From NCBI RefSeq assembly GCF_029269265.1, contig NZ_JARIXP010000001.1, positions 526,591 to 590,590 on the forward strand: a DNA stretch of 64,000 bases, given 5' to 3'. The stretch comes from Rheinheimera sp. 1928-s (GTDB lineage: Bacteria > Pseudomonadota > Gammaproteobacteria > Enterobacterales > Alteromonadaceae). Made by a program: the position numbers and the translations under genes. Below are positions 44,795-54,351 of this stretch, one piece after another. The first letter of the stretch is position 1. Each line of letters begins with the position of its first letter. Under the pieces are notes generated by a model. The model was given only the letters and a program-made list of their open reading frames with translations. It did not search any database and was not told the origin of the DNA.

Positions 44795-46543
44795 TCAGGA
44801 ATTACGTTTTAAATTTTTCGGGAAACGAATATGGTAACTCAGGCCATGACCAGGTTCGCTGCTAACCTGAATTGAACCGCCCAGCGTCTGACGGACCAGA
44901 TTATAGGTAATATGAGTACCTAAACCGCTACCGCCCTGATCTCGTTTTGTGGTGAAAAACGGATGGAACAGTTTTTCCAGCTGCTCCTGGGTCAAGCCCC
45001 GACCATTGTCGGAGTAGGTAATATCGACCATTTGCCCTTCATCCAGTACAGTAATACGGATATAACCTTCTTCCAGCTCTTCAAAACCGTGAATTAAAGA
45101 GTTCATTAAAAGGTTAGTAAAAATCTGTGAAATAGCACCGGCAGGGCAGCTGAGCATCAGGCTCTCGGGGCAGTTCACATCAATATGATGGCGGGTTTTT
45201 TTAAAGTTTGGCTGCAAGGAACGAATGACTTCGTGCAGGTATTCGGCCAGATTAATGGTACGAATGGCATCACTGGTCTGATCGACCGCTATTTGTTTAA
45301 AGCTGGCGATCAGCTCAGAGGCGCGGGTCAGGTTGGACTGCAGCAAAGAGGTACTTTGTTTGGCTTCTTCAATAAAATGCTCCAGCACTTTGGGTGACAA
45401 GGTTTTGTCTTTATAGGCCAAATCCAACGCAGCCAATTTTTCTGCCAGAAAACTGGTGGCTGTAACGCCAATGCCTACCGGAGTATTCACTTCATGGGTA
45501 ATACCAGCGACAAAACCACCTAAAGCCGCCATTTTTTCCGACTGCACTAAGCGATCCTGAGCCTGCTTTAAATCATCCACAGTTTTTTCCAGCTCGCTTT
45601 GTTTACCACGCAAGGCTTCTTCACTATGGCGGCGGCGCTCTATTTCTTCCCGTAAGGCTTGTTGTTTAACTTCCAGCTCTTGTTTTTGCTGCTGTAAATC
45701 CATCATGGCCTGACTTAAGCCTGAGGTTTTACGTGCAACCTCCTGCTCCAGCAGCAAGTTATGCTGATCGAGTTTTTCATTCGAATGCAGCAGCTGTTTC
45801 TGCGTACTTTCCAACTGAACTTTATAATCCTGTACACGAGCGATCAGGCGGTTAAAGGCATCCGCCATTACACTGAGTTCATTGGCTTCGTCGTGGCGCA
45901 CTTCAACTTTGGTGCCTTCCAGATGATCCAGCTCCAAATCTTCAATTTGTTGGGTCAGTTCGCTCAGAGGCAAGGTCAACTGACTGCGGAAAGCCAATAA
46001 AAACAAAATAATTAAAAAGGTGGTTTTTAATACTGCGTTACCGACCAGGAAATAAATACCAATTTTAATCCGGTCAAGCACCACAGCGCGGCTGGAGAAC
46101 AGCGTGACATCGCCCACTTGAGTCGCGCGGCCGGAGAATTCAAAGATAAGCGGAAAGGTATAACCGAATAACCCCGAGTTTTGTTCTGTTAACCGAATAC
46201 CTTCCTGCACCAACTGATTGCTGTAACGTTCACTGATATCGATATAACGACCCAGTTGTGTAATAACAGCGCCACTATCATCCCTTACTATAATGCCTTC
46301 AATAGCAGGAATGGCCAGCAAGCCATCAGCGATAATCAATGCTTGTTGGGTGTTTAGCTCCCAAATAGCCCGGGTCAGACTGCCGGAAAAGGTCTGTTGT
46401 AATGTCGCCAATTCACCATTGATATGATCTTTGGTGTTGAAGTACTCCGCAACAATCTGGCCTAAAGTCACAATAAAGGTCAGGATAAAATACACTGACA
46501 AAACTTTAGTCAGCAGCTTACGCGATAAACTTTTCTGCTGCAT
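44795..46543 (-). CDS. membrane sensor histidine kinase (HAMP, coiled coil, HisKA/HATPase)
   Basis: A 582-residue kinase from ATG 46543 (MQQKSLSRKLLTKVLSV), with AAGG eight bases upstream. It has two membrane helices (about 12-33 and 160-185) around a periplasmic sensor, a HAMP linker, a long Gln/Glu-rich coiled coil (about 230-340), a phospho-accepting histidine at about H350 (GGFVAGITHEVNTPVG), and an ATPase domain with GGSGLGTHITYNLVRQ. It has no receiver of its own. It is divergent from the CheY-like/CheC/diguanylate cyclase operon, which may include its response regulator. Confidence 0.9.
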   Translation of the reverse strand: MQQKSLSRKLLTKVLSVYFILTFIVTLGQIVAEYFNTKDHINGELATLQQTFSGSLTRAIWELNTQQALIIADGLLAIPAIEGIIVRDDSGAVITQLGRYIDISERYSNQLVQEGIRLTEQNSGLFGYTFPLIFEFSGRATQVGDVTLFSSRAVVLDRIKIGIYFLVGNAVLKTTFLIILFLLAFRSQLTLPLSELTQQIEDLELDHLEGTKVEVRHDEANELSVMADAFNRLIARVQDYKVQLESTQKQLLHSNEKLDQHNLLLEQEVARKTSGLSQAMMDLQQQKQELEVKQQALREEIERRRHSEEALRGKQSELEKTVDDLKQAQDRLVQSEKMAALGGFVAGITHEVNTPVGIGVTATSFLAEKLAALDLAYKDKTLSPKVLEHFIEEAKQSTSLLQSNLTRASELIASFKQIAVDQTSDAIRTINLAEYLHEVIRSLQPNFKKTRHHIDVNCPESLMLSCPAGAISQIFTNLLMNSLIHGFEELEEGYIRITVLDEGQMVDITYSDNGRGLTQEQLEKLFHPFFTTKRDQGGSGLGTHITYNLVRQTLGGSIQVSSEPGHGLSYHIRFPKNLKRNS

Positions 46544-46822
46544 GAAACAACCTTGTTTGGTTCGGCTTAATGATGAATACCATTGAAACACTAACTTATA
46601 GAAGATCTGTTTAAATGAAAATACTATATGTAATAAATAACTTAGAGACTAGGCAACAAGAGCTGCTTTGGCAACACACTGCTGCAAATTGTTAGATTAG
46701 GGCAAAAGACGCATTTAATGGTGTTCAATTGCAGTGGCATTCAGTATGGTATCGATGTCCAATAATTGAACTGTGCGCTTCGACGTGAAAACAAATAAAA
46801 CCATAATAAAGAGGCTGTGTTA

Positions 46823-47188
46823 ATGGCGTTACCCGTATTAATTTGTGACGACTCTTTACTGGCACGAAAACAAGTGCGTAAATCTTTACCTGAGTCTTTT
46901 GATGCCGATATTCTGACTGCTGGCAATGGTGTGGAAGCGTTAGCTATTCTGCGCAGCCAGGAGATTGGCTTAGTATTTTTAGACCTGACGATGCCTGAGC
47001 TGGATGGTATAGGTGTGCTGGAAGCCATTAAACAGGAAGGTCTGGATTGTTTTGTCATTGTGATTTCGGCTGATATTCAGCCTGAAATGCAAAAACGAGT
47101 GACAGAACTGGGGGCTTTGGCTTTTGTCCACAAACCCGTCAATCCGGAAAAGCTTGTCGTGATTTTGAAACAATATGGATTGATATGA
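46823..47188 (+). CDS. stand-alone CheY-like response regulator
   Basis: A 121-residue single receiver domain with the acidic pocket D9/D10, phospho-acceptor D54 (GLVFLDLTMPELDG), the switch serine (VISAD) and the invariant lysine in HKPVNP. It has no output domain. ATG 46823 has GAGG at 46811-46814 upstream; an earlier GTG in frame (46817) is less likely. It overlaps the CheC-like gene (ATGA), which argues for a functional unit. Confidence 0.92.
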   Translation: MALPVLICDDSLLARKQVRKSLPESFDADILTAGNGVEALAILRSQEIGLVFLDLTMPELDGIGVLEAIKQEGLDCFVIVISADIQPEMQKRVTELGALAFVHKPVNPEKLVVILKQYGLI

Positions 47189-47796
47189 GTACAGTATTCT
47201 CTGAAGAACAAAGGGATTGTTTGCAGGAGCTGATCAATGTCGCTATGGGCCTGGCCAGCGACAAACTTGCCCGTTTTTTAAATACCTTTGTGCATTTACA
47301 GGTGCCGGCCATTGAGTTGGTAAGCTCGGCGCAAATTCCGGCTCAATTTGAAGCTCGTTACAGCAATACAGAAGCGGCTTTAGTTAGTCAGGGCTTTTTA
47401 GGCAATGACGGCTTACGAGGCGAGGCGATAGTTTTATACCAGTTAGATAACGCACATCGAATTGCTGCTTTGTTGGGATATGACACGGACAGTGCTTCTG
47501 AGCTTGAAATGCTGACGGACATCAGTTCAATTTTAACCACCACCTTTTTAAATGGGCTGGCCGATCAAATTGATAACGCACTGTCCTACAGTGCGCCGCG
47601 GGTTTTATCGTCACGGCAAACGAATGTGAGCCAGGCTTTGCAGGAAACCGCTTTCCACTGGGAACTGGCATTAAAAGTAGACATCAGTTATCAGTTAATC
47701 GATCATTCTTTTAATTGCGATATGTTGTTGTTAATTCCAGGAGAAGCTGTGTCAAATATACAGCACATTCTGGATCGGATTTTGGAAGAGTATTGA
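47185..47796 (+). CDS. CheC-family phosphatase-like protein
   Basis: A 203-residue CheC/CheX/FliY-family protein. The N-terminal part fits the CheC active-site pattern [DS]-x3-E-x2-N-x22-P exactly: D11, E15, N18 and P41. The second expected site, in SELEMLTDISSILTTTFLNG, reads DISS instead of ExxN and looks degenerate, so one active site remains. It probably dephosphorylates the neighbouring receiver. It starts within the receiver stop and ends within the start of the diguanylate cyclase gene. Confidence 0.85.
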   Translation: MSTVFSEEQRDCLQELINVAMGLASDKLARFLNTFVHLQVPAIELVSSAQIPAQFEARYSNTEAALVSQGFLGNDGLRGEAIVLYQLDNAHRIAALLGYDTDSASELEMLTDISSILTTTFLNGLADQIDNALSYSAPRVLSSRQTNVSQALQETAFHWELALKVDISYQLIDHSFNCDMLLLIPGEAVSNIQHILDRILEEY

Positions 47797-48764
47797 TGTC
47801 TGAAGACTGGTTAACCGGCCCTGTATTAGAGCAACTGAATAGTGGCGTGCTGGTGGTCGATGAACACTTACAGCTGGTGTACCTGAATAGCTTTTTACAG
47901 CGCCATAGTTCAGTGCAGCTGTCTGAGGTAAAAGGAAAAAGCTTATTTCAGGTATTCACCGATGTACCTGAAGCCTGGCTCAGACGTAAGTTTGCCTCAG
48001 TACTGGAATTACAAAGCCCGTCGTTCAGCAGTTGGGAGCAACGCCAATATATTATTAAGCTGCCGCACCTGAGGCCCGTCACCAGTTCCAGCCAGTATAT
48101 GGCGCAAAATTGCACTATGTTACCGCTGAAGGATCCGGCTGGCCGACGTTACGTATGTTTACTGATTGAAGATGCCACAGATGCTTTTGTCTACCAGCAA
48201 CATTTACAAACTACCTTAGAAAAACTGGAACTCAGTAACCGCATTGATGGTTTAACTCAGGCGTTAAACCGACGTTATTGGGAAGAGCAACTGAAACTGG
48301 AAGTGCAACGCTCACAGCGCTACCAGCAGCCTTTGTCGCTGTTATTGTTTGATTTGGATAAATTTAAGCAGCTTAATGATCAGTATGGCCATTTAGGTGG
48401 AGATTCTGTGTTGATTGAGTTAACGGCGCGGGTAAGAGCTTTATTGCGTGATACGGACTGGTTTGGTCGTTATGGTGGAGAAGAATTTGGCGTAGTGCTG
48501 ACCAATACTGCTTTGGCTGGTGCTATCGAAGTAGCTGAACGTATTTGTCTGGCGGTCAATAGTACAGCTGTCACATTCCATGAGCAGTCTATAGCTACAT
48601 CAGTCAGTATTGGTGTGGCGCAACTGGATGCTGAGGGAGACAGAGCGCACGAAGTATTGATAGGTCAGGCTGATATAGCGCTTTATAACGCCAAAAGAGA
48701 AGGTCGCAACAGAGTGGTTTCTTTTAGTGAAGGCGAAACAGAGTTTCTGCTGAAGGCAAATTAA
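47796..48764 (+). CDS. PAS-GGDEF diguanylate cyclase
   Basis: A 322-residue protein that makes c-di-GMP. It has an N-terminal PAS domain (about 8-125) and a GGDEF domain with the active motif GGEEF at residues 227-231 and an inhibitory I-site RxxD at 218-221 (RDTD), both intact. ATG 47796 overlaps the CheC-like stop (TGATG). It has no membrane segment. The operon order receiver-CheC-cyclase suggests the receiver pair sets the cyclase activity. Confidence 0.92.
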   Translation: MSEDWLTGPVLEQLNSGVLVVDEHLQLVYLNSFLQRHSSVQLSEVKGKSLFQVFTDVPEAWLRRKFASVLELQSPSFSSWEQRQYIIKLPHLRPVTSSSQYMAQNCTMLPLKDPAGRRYVCLLIEDATDAFVYQQHLQTTLEKLELSNRIDGLTQALNRRYWEEQLKLEVQRSQRYQQPLSLLLFDLDKFKQLNDQYGHLGGDSVLIELTARVRALLRDTDWFGRYGGEEFGVVLTNTALAGAIEVAERICLAVNSTAVTFHEQSIATSVSIGVAQLDAEGDRAHEVLIGQADIALYNAKREGRNRVVSFSEGETEFLLKAN

Positions 48765-48784
48765 GCCTCAGCGCATTTTAGAAT

Positions 48785-48816
48785 AATCTAAACATTTAGA
48801 TTGACAGACGTCTAAA
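48785..48816 (+). promoter_or_regulatory. thr operon promoter with overlapping palindromic operator
   Basis: AATCTAAACATTTAGATT (48785-48802) is a palindrome with perfect 8-base arms. It overlaps the -35 TTGACA (48801-48806). A third half-site, TCTAAA, is at 48811-48816, and AGACGTCT (48806-48813) is itself a palindrome. A -10-like CATATA lies at 48825-48830. This looks like a repressor or activator site on top of the attenuator. Confidence 0.6.
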
Positions 48817-48836
48817 ACTTTGAGCATATAGACAGT

Positions 48837-48899
48837 ATGAAAAAGACACAAATCCGCAATACACTCACCATTATTATTACCACCAACCCTGCGGGGTAG
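48837..48899 (+). CDS. thrL: thr operon leader peptide
   Basis: A 20-codon leader: MKKTQIRNTLTIIITTNPAG. It has five Thr and four Ile codons, the two amino acids whose charged tRNAs control the thr operon in enteric bacteria. Its ATG is only a few bases from the -10 element (48825-48830), so the transcript might be leaderless. The stop (TAG 48897-48899) overlaps the base of the antiterminator arm, and the terminator follows at 48923. Confidence 0.9.
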   Translation: MKKTQIRNTLTIIITTNPAG

Positions 48900-48960
48900 G
48901 AGGTCGGCGGCGTATTGTTTTCAAAAAGGCCCGTGACCTCCCTGTCACGGGCCTTTTTCG
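48899..48960 (+). promoter_or_regulatory. thr attenuator: antiterminator and terminator
   Basis: The terminator is a 15-base perfect stem, AAAAAGGCCCGTGAC (48923-48937) with GTCACGGGCCTTTTT (48944-48958) around a six-base loop. The competing arm GGAGGTC (48899-48905) can pair with GACCTCC (48935-48941), which breaks the terminator. When ribosomes stall at Thr or Ile codons of thrL, the operon would be read. This is standard attenuation logic, read from the pairing. Confidence 0.9.
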
Positions 48961-48978
48961 TTTAGCAAGGAGTAAAAC

Positions 48979-51438
48979 ATGAGGGTGCTTAAGTTTGGTG
49001 GTTCGTCTCTGGCGTCGGTAACCCGCTTCCTCGAGGTGGCGGATATAGTGCAACAGCAAATTGGCAATCAGAGCGTAGGCTTGGTGTTGTCTGCGCCGCA
49101 GGGCGTCACCAACTTACTGGTGGAACTGACGGATCTGGCTTTTTTAGGCTCGGACTATCAGCCGCTGTTGCTGCAGTGGAAGCAGCGGCTGGCTCAATTA
49201 GTATCGGAAGCCAGTTTACGGGTAAGTAGCGAGCAGTTAAAAGCAGTGCAACAACTGGCTGATGAACAAGAGCAAAAGCTGACTGAACGTTTGCAGGGCA
49301 TCAGTTTATTAAGTTATTGCCCCGATCATATCAAAGCGCAAATTTTGGGTATGGGCGAGCAGTTTAGTGTTTGCCTGATGACAGCGTTGTTTAAATCCCG
49401 TCAGGTCAATGTGGTGCTGCTGGACTCAGTGGCTTTAGTAAAAAGTCAGGGCGATTATTTAAATGCCGTGGCCGACATTCCTGCTTCTGAACAAACTTTT
49501 GCTGCAGCTTTGGCCAAACAATCGGCGCAGGTCTATGTAATGGCCGGTTTTGTCTCCAGCAATGCGCAGGGTGAGCTGTGTTTATTAGGCCGCAATGGCT
49601 CAGACTATTCAGCTGCTATTGTCGCTGCTGCGGTCAAAGCGTCAGTCTGTGAGATATGGACTGATGTAGATGGCGTCTACAGCGCCGACCCACGTCAGGT
49701 GAAACAAGCCAAACTGATTGACCATTTATCTTATGATGAAGCTATGGAGCTGTCGTACTTTGGTGCCAAAGTGCTGCATCCAAAAACCATTGGGCCTCTA
49801 GCTCGTTTTCAAATTCCTTGTTATATCAAAAACACCTTAAACCCTGCAGCACCAGGCACTTGCATTGATGCCGATAATAACGGTGACTCGCTGGTCAAAG
49901 GCATTTCCAGCCTTGAGCATCTGGCGCTGATCACTGTCTCTGGCCCAGGACTCAAAGGTGTGGTCGGTATGGCCTCCCGTGTGTTTGCCACTATGGCGCG
50001 TGAGCAGGTATCGGTTAGTTTAATTACTCAGTCGTCTTCTGAATTTAGTATCAGCTTCTGTGTGGCGCAGCTGGATTTAGCTTCGGCGAAAAAAGCACTT
50101 GAGGCTGAATTTGAACTGGAACTGCAAGGTAAGTTATTACGTCCGCTGCAAATATTATCCGATATGGCGATAGTCAGTTTGGTCGGCGATGGCATGCGCC
50201 AGCACCGTGGTGTAGCAGCTAAGTTTTTTGCCTCTTTAGCGCAAGCTCGTGTCAATGTGGTGGCTATAGCGCAGGACAGCAGCGAACGTTCTATCTCAGC
50301 TGTAGTAGAACAAAAGGCCTGTCAGAATGCGGTGAAGGTCTGCCATGAGAACTTCTTCAGCCATATCCCAAGCATCGATGTATTTCTGGTCGGTTGTGGT
50401 GTGGTGGGTAGTGAATTACTGGCACAGTTCCAGCGTCAGCAGCAGTTTTTGCAGCAACGTAACGTCAAGCTGAAGGTGTATGGTATAGCCAATTCCAAAG
50501 CTTTGTTGCTGGATGAAAAAGGCATAGATTTAAGCCAGTGGCAACAGCAAATGCAGCAAGCCAAAGCGCAGTTTTCTGTGGCGGATTTAAGCCGTTTTGT
50601 GCAGGAACAGCATTTAACCAATCCGGTACTGATTGATTGCAGCAGTGCAGAACCTGTGGCTAATTTGTATGTTGATTTCTTAAAAGCCGGTTTCCATGTG
50701 GTCACGCCCAACAAAAAAGCCAATACGGGTTCACTGGATTATTACCATCAGCTGCGTCAGGTGGCACAGCAGCATAGACGTCGTTTCCTTTATGAAACCA
50801 CAGTTGGCGCAGGCTTGCCGGTGATCGATACCTTACAGGGCTTGTTTAATGCCGGTGACGAGCTGGTGGCTTTTGAAGGCATTTTATCTGGCTCTTTATC
50901 TTATATCTTTGGATTGTTGGAGCAGGGGCAGTCGTTATCTGAAGTTACTACTAAAGCCCGTGAACTGGGTTTTACCGAACCCGATCCTCGCGATGATTTA
51001 TCCGGTATGGATGTGGCGCGTAAGTTATTGATCATGGCGCGCGAGTCTGGTTTGATGCTGAACTTAGCCGATGTCGAAGTGGAAGGTGTATTACCTGCTG
51101 ATTTTGCGCCTGGCACAGATGTACCAACTTTTATGCAGCAGTTGCCAGAGCTTAATCAACAATTTGCAGAACGAATTGCAGAGGCTAAAGCCAAAGGTCA
51201 GGTGCTGCGTTACATTGGCGAAATTAACGAAGGTCGCTGCAAAGTAGCCATTAAAGCTTTGGATCTGGATCATCCGCTTGCCAAAGTGAAAGACGGTGAA
51301 AATGCCTTGGCTATTCATACCCGTTATTACCAGCCTATTCCTTTTGTGTTGCGTGGTTATGGTGCTGGTGCTGCGGTCACAGCAGCCGGTGTGTTCAGTG
51401 ATGTAATGCGGACTTTGTCCTGGCAGCAGGAGATGTAA
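48979..51438 (+). CDS. thrA: bifunctional aspartokinase I/homoserine dehydrogenase I
   Basis: Catalyses the first and third steps of threonine synthesis. The 819-residue fusion has an aspartokinase domain (KFGGSSLAS, then GRNGSDYSAAIVA and DVDGVYSADPR), two ACT-type regulatory domains (about 300-460) and a homoserine dehydrogenase half starting FLVGCGVVGSELL and including TPNKKANTGSLDYYHQL and TTVGAGLPVIDTLQ. Length fits E. coli ThrA (820). It is followed by thrB one base after the stop. Confidence 0.97.
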   Translation: MRVLKFGGSSLASVTRFLEVADIVQQQIGNQSVGLVLSAPQGVTNLLVELTDLAFLGSDYQPLLLQWKQRLAQLVSEASLRVSSEQLKAVQQLADEQEQKLTERLQGISLLSYCPDHIKAQILGMGEQFSVCLMTALFKSRQVNVVLLDSVALVKSQGDYLNAVADIPASEQTFAAALAKQSAQVYVMAGFVSSNAQGELCLLGRNGSDYSAAIVAAAVKASVCEIWTDVDGVYSADPRQVKQAKLIDHLSYDEAMELSYFGAKVLHPKTIGPLARFQIPCYIKNTLNPAAPGTCIDADNNGDSLVKGISSLEHLALITVSGPGLKGVVGMASRVFATMAREQVSVSLITQSSSEFSISFCVAQLDLASAKKALEAEFELELQGKLLRPLQILSDMAIVSLVGDGMRQHRGVAAKFFASLAQARVNVVAIAQDSSERSISAVVEQKACQNAVKVCHENFFSHIPSIDVFLVGCGVVGSELLAQFQRQQQFLQQRNVKLKVYGIANSKALLLDEKGIDLSQWQQQMQQAKAQFSVADLSRFVQEQHLTNPVLIDCSSAEPVANLYVDFLKAGFHVVTPNKKANTGSLDYYHQLRQVAQQHRRRFLYETTVGAGLPVIDTLQGLFNAGDELVAFEGILSGSLSYIFGLLEQGQSLSEVTTKARELGFTEPDPRDDLSGMDVARKLLIMARESGLMLNLADVEVEGVLPADFAPGTDVPTFMQQLPELNQQFAERIAEAKAKGQVLRYIGEINEGRCKVAIKALDLDHPLAKVKDGENALAIHTRYYQPIPFVLRGYGAGAAVTAAGVFSDVMRTLSWQQEM

Positions 51439-51439
51439 T

Positions 51440-52372
51440 ATGAAGTCGTATTTTGCGCCTGCGTCCACAGGGAATTTTTCTGTTGGATTTGATTTATTAG
51501 GTGCTGCTTTTGAACCAGTCGATGGTTCTTTATTTGGCGATGAACTGCGTATTCACTCTGAGCAGGCTGAACTGAGTTTGCAACTGACCGGCCGTTATGT
51601 GCATCAGCTGCCAAAAGACACGGACCATAACTTAGTGCTGCAGTGTTTTTACGCCTTTGAAAAGGCGATAGGGCGAACTTTGCCACGACTGCAACTGGAG
51701 CTGGTGAAAAACCTGCCGGTTGGCAGTGGTTTGGGTTCCAGCGCCTGTTCTATTGTCGTGGCCTGTTATGCCTTTAATGACTATTTCGGTAAACCTCTGG
51801 ATGACTATCAGTTGTTGCAACTGATGGCGCAACTGGAAGGTGGCGTTAGCGGTTCAGTGCATTACGATAACGTGGCTCCGTCCTTTTATGGCGGCTTATT
51901 GTTGATGTTGCCGGATAGCCCCTTGTTATGCCGGGCTTTACCCTGGTTTGAACACTGGCAAGTGGTGCTTTGCTACCCCGGTACTGTGCTGTCGACCAAA
52001 GAAGCCCGCGCTGTATTGCCACAGCAATTGACGCTGAAGCACAGCATAGCTTTTGCCGGTATGTTAAGTCGTTTTATCAGCGCTTTGTATGCCAAAGATG
52101 AAACAGAAGCTTTTGCCGCTTTACAGGATTTAATAGCCGAGCCTGCCCGTCAGCACCTGATGCCTGAACTTTTGCCTATACGTGAAAAGTTAACAGCACA
52201 AGGGATTGGCCATGTAGGTATTTCCGGCGCTGGCCCTACTATTTTTGCGGTCTGCCAGAATGATACTCAGGCCCAATTTGCCGCTGATTATTTACAACAG
52301 CATTACGCTAAAAACTCAGATGCCATGACTACTGTATGTCGTTTGGCGAGACAAGGCGCACGTGCGCTGTAG
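51440..52372 (+). CDS. thrB: homoserine kinase
   Basis: GHMP-family kinase phosphorylating homoserine. The 310-residue protein has LPVGSGLGSSACSIVVA (ATP loop), GGVSGSVHYDNVAPSFYGG and the C-terminal GISGAGPTIFA glycine loop. The N-terminus (MKSYFAPASTGNFSVGFDLLG) fits the family. It lies between thrA and thrC with minimal spacing. Confidence 0.97.
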   Translation: MKSYFAPASTGNFSVGFDLLGAAFEPVDGSLFGDELRIHSEQAELSLQLTGRYVHQLPKDTDHNLVLQCFYAFEKAIGRTLPRLQLELVKNLPVGSGLGSSACSIVVACYAFNDYFGKPLDDYQLLQLMAQLEGGVSGSVHYDNVAPSFYGGLLLMLPDSPLLCRALPWFEHWQVVLCYPGTVLSTKEARAVLPQQLTLKHSIAFAGMLSRFISALYAKDETEAFAALQDLIAEPARQHLMPELLPIREKLTAQGIGHVGISGAGPTIFAVCQNDTQAQFAADYLQQHYAKNSDAMTTVCRLARQGARAL

Positions 52373-52381
52373 GATGTAAAA

Positions 52382-53671
52382 ATGCAATTAACAAATACGA
52401 AAGTCGCTTCACAACAAGTCAGTTTTTTAGATGCTGTCCGTATTGGTTTGGGTGATCAGCAAGGCCTGTTTTTCCCAACTCAGTGGCCAACCCTGGATAT
52501 AGAAGCTTTATTGGAGCTGCCTTTTGTTGAGCGCAGCGCCAAAGTACTGGAAGCTTTAATAGGTGATGAGCTTTCTGCTGAACAAATCCATCAGATGGTA
52601 AGTAACGCTTTTCAGTTTCCGGCGCCTTTAGCGCAAGTGACAGAGGATGTGGCTTGCTTAGAGTTATTCCATGGTCCCACTTTAGCTTTTAAAGACTTTG
52701 GTGGCCGTTTTATGGCGCAGGCGTTAATTCAGGCGCAAAAGCAGCAGAATGTCAGTAAAACTACTATTGTCACTGCCACTTCGGGTGATACAGGTGCGGC
52801 TGTGGCTCATGCTTTTTATCAGCAGGCTGGTGTGGATGTAGTGATTTTATTTCCAAAAGGAAAAATCAGCCCACTGCAAGAGAAGCTGTTTACTACTTTA
52901 GGTCATAACATCCATACACTAGCGGTAGAAGCAGACTTTGACCAATGCCAGGCGCTGGTGAAAGATGTATTTAACGACCGGGATTTGGTCAAACAGCTGA
53001 ATATCAACTCAGCCAACTCTATTAATATCAGCCGTTTATTTGCTCAAATCTGTTATTACTTTGAAGCTGTGGCTCAGGTGCCAAAAGATAAGCGTGATCA
53101 AATTGTCATTGCTGTGCCTAGTGGTAATTTCGGCAACCTGACTGCAGGGTTAATTGCCAAGGTGTTAGGTTTACCTATCAAACGTATGATTGCCGCTACT
53201 AACTTAAACGACACTGTGCCGCGCTATTGGAAAGATGGCCAGTGGGCGCCCAACAAAACTATCCCCACTTTATCTAACGCCATGGACGTCAGTGCGCCGA
53301 ATAACTGGCCACGGGTCGAAGCTTTATTGGCGCAAGGCAAAATTTCCCGCGACGATTTAGAAGCTGTGATGGTTGACGAAGAAGATACCCAGGTCTCTAT
53401 GCGCTTATTGGCGCATTTAGGTTATGTCAGTGAGCCTCATGCTGCTATTGCTTATAAAGCCTTAAAACGCAGCCTGCAGGACGGCGAATTTGGTATTTTC
53501 TTAGGCACAGCTCATCCGGCTAAATTTAAAGAGCAGGTCGAAAACATTCTTGGCAGTCCTATTGCCTTACCACCTGAGTTAGCTGCTGTGGCATCTGAGA
53601 CAAGTTTAAGTGCAGATATGGCGCCGGATTTTGTACAATTACGCCAATTCTTACTGACTCTGGATGAATAA
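52382..53671 (+). CDS. thrC: threonine synthase
   Basis: PLP enzyme forming threonine from phosphohomoserine. The 429-residue protein has the PLP lysine in HGPTLAFKDFGGRFMAQ, the TATSGDTGAAVAHAF loop, VILFPKGKISPLQEK and VPSGNFGNLTAG. It resembles the long gammaproteobacterial ThrC form. AGGATG precedes the ATG. ung follows three bases after the stop. Confidence 0.97.
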   Translation: MQLTNTKVASQQVSFLDAVRIGLGDQQGLFFPTQWPTLDIEALLELPFVERSAKVLEALIGDELSAEQIHQMVSNAFQFPAPLAQVTEDVACLELFHGPTLAFKDFGGRFMAQALIQAQKQQNVSKTTIVTATSGDTGAAVAHAFYQQAGVDVVILFPKGKISPLQEKLFTTLGHNIHTLAVEADFDQCQALVKDVFNDRDLVKQLNINSANSINISRLFAQICYYFEAVAQVPKDKRDQIVIAVPSGNFGNLTAGLIAKVLGLPIKRMIAATNLNDTVPRYWKDGQWAPNKTIPTLSNAMDVSAPNNWPRVEALLAQGKISRDDLEAVMVDEEDTQVSMRLLAHLGYVSEPHAAIAYKALKRSLQDGEFGIFLGTAHPAKFKEQVENILGSPIALPPELAAVASETSLSADMAPDFVQLRQFLLTLDE

Positions 53672-53674
53672 ACT

Positions 53675-54337
53675 GTGTCTTTAAACTGGCAAGACGTGAT
53701 TGGGGCTGAAAAAAATCAGCCCTATTTTCTGCAAACTATGGATTACTTAAAGCAACAACGTGCCGCAGGCCAGGTGATTTATCCACCTGAATCCCTGGTG
53801 TTTAATGCCTTTAAGTTAACGCCTTTTTCAGAGATGAAAGTGGTAGTCATAGGGCAGGACCCTTACCATGGTCCGAACCAGGCTCATGGTTTAAGTTTCT
53901 CTGTGCCTGCAGGAGTAGCTATTCCACCTTCGCTACGCAATATCTACAAAGAGCTCGCGCTGGAGTATGTGGATTTTCAAACCCCAAAACATGGGTGTCT
54001 GGAAAGTTGGGCAGAGCAGGGCGTGTTGTTACTCAATACCGCATTAACTGTGGTGGCCAATGAAGCTAATTCGCACCGTCACTTAGGTTGGGAGCAGTTT
54101 ACCGATCAGGTGATCCGGGCTATCAGTGCTAATGCAGAAGGCATAGTGTTTTTGTTATGGGGCAGCCACGCGATTAAAAAATCTCAGCTGATCGATAAAA
54201 CCAAACATCATATTCTGACTGCACCTCATCCATCACCTTTGTCAGCGCACCGCGGCTTTTTGGGCTGTGGACATTTTGCAAAGGCAAATGAGCTATTGCA
54301 GCAACAAGGTAAAACCCCAATCTGCTGGCAAGTTTAA
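53675..54337 (+). CDS. ung: uracil-DNA glycosylase
   Basis: Removes uracil from DNA in base-excision repair. The 220-residue protein has the catalytic [18 protein letters not shown] (D62) and the leucine-loop [14 protein letters not shown]. The start is GTG 53675, three bases after the thrC stop, so it probably is the last gene of the thr transcription unit. The family length (about 225) fits. Confidence 0.96.
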   Translation: MSLNWQDVIGAEKNQPYFLQTMDYLKQQRAAGQVIYPPESLVFNAFKLTPFSEMKVVVIGQDPYHGPNQAHGLSFSVPAGVAIPPSLRNIYKELALEYVDFQTPKHGCLESWAEQGVLLLNTALTVVANEANSHRHLGWEQFTDQVIRAISANAEGIVFLLWGSHAIKKSQLIDKTKHHILTAPHPSPLSAHRGFLGCGHFAKANELLQQQGKTPICWQV

Positions 54338-54351
54338 ATACCGTCGATAAC

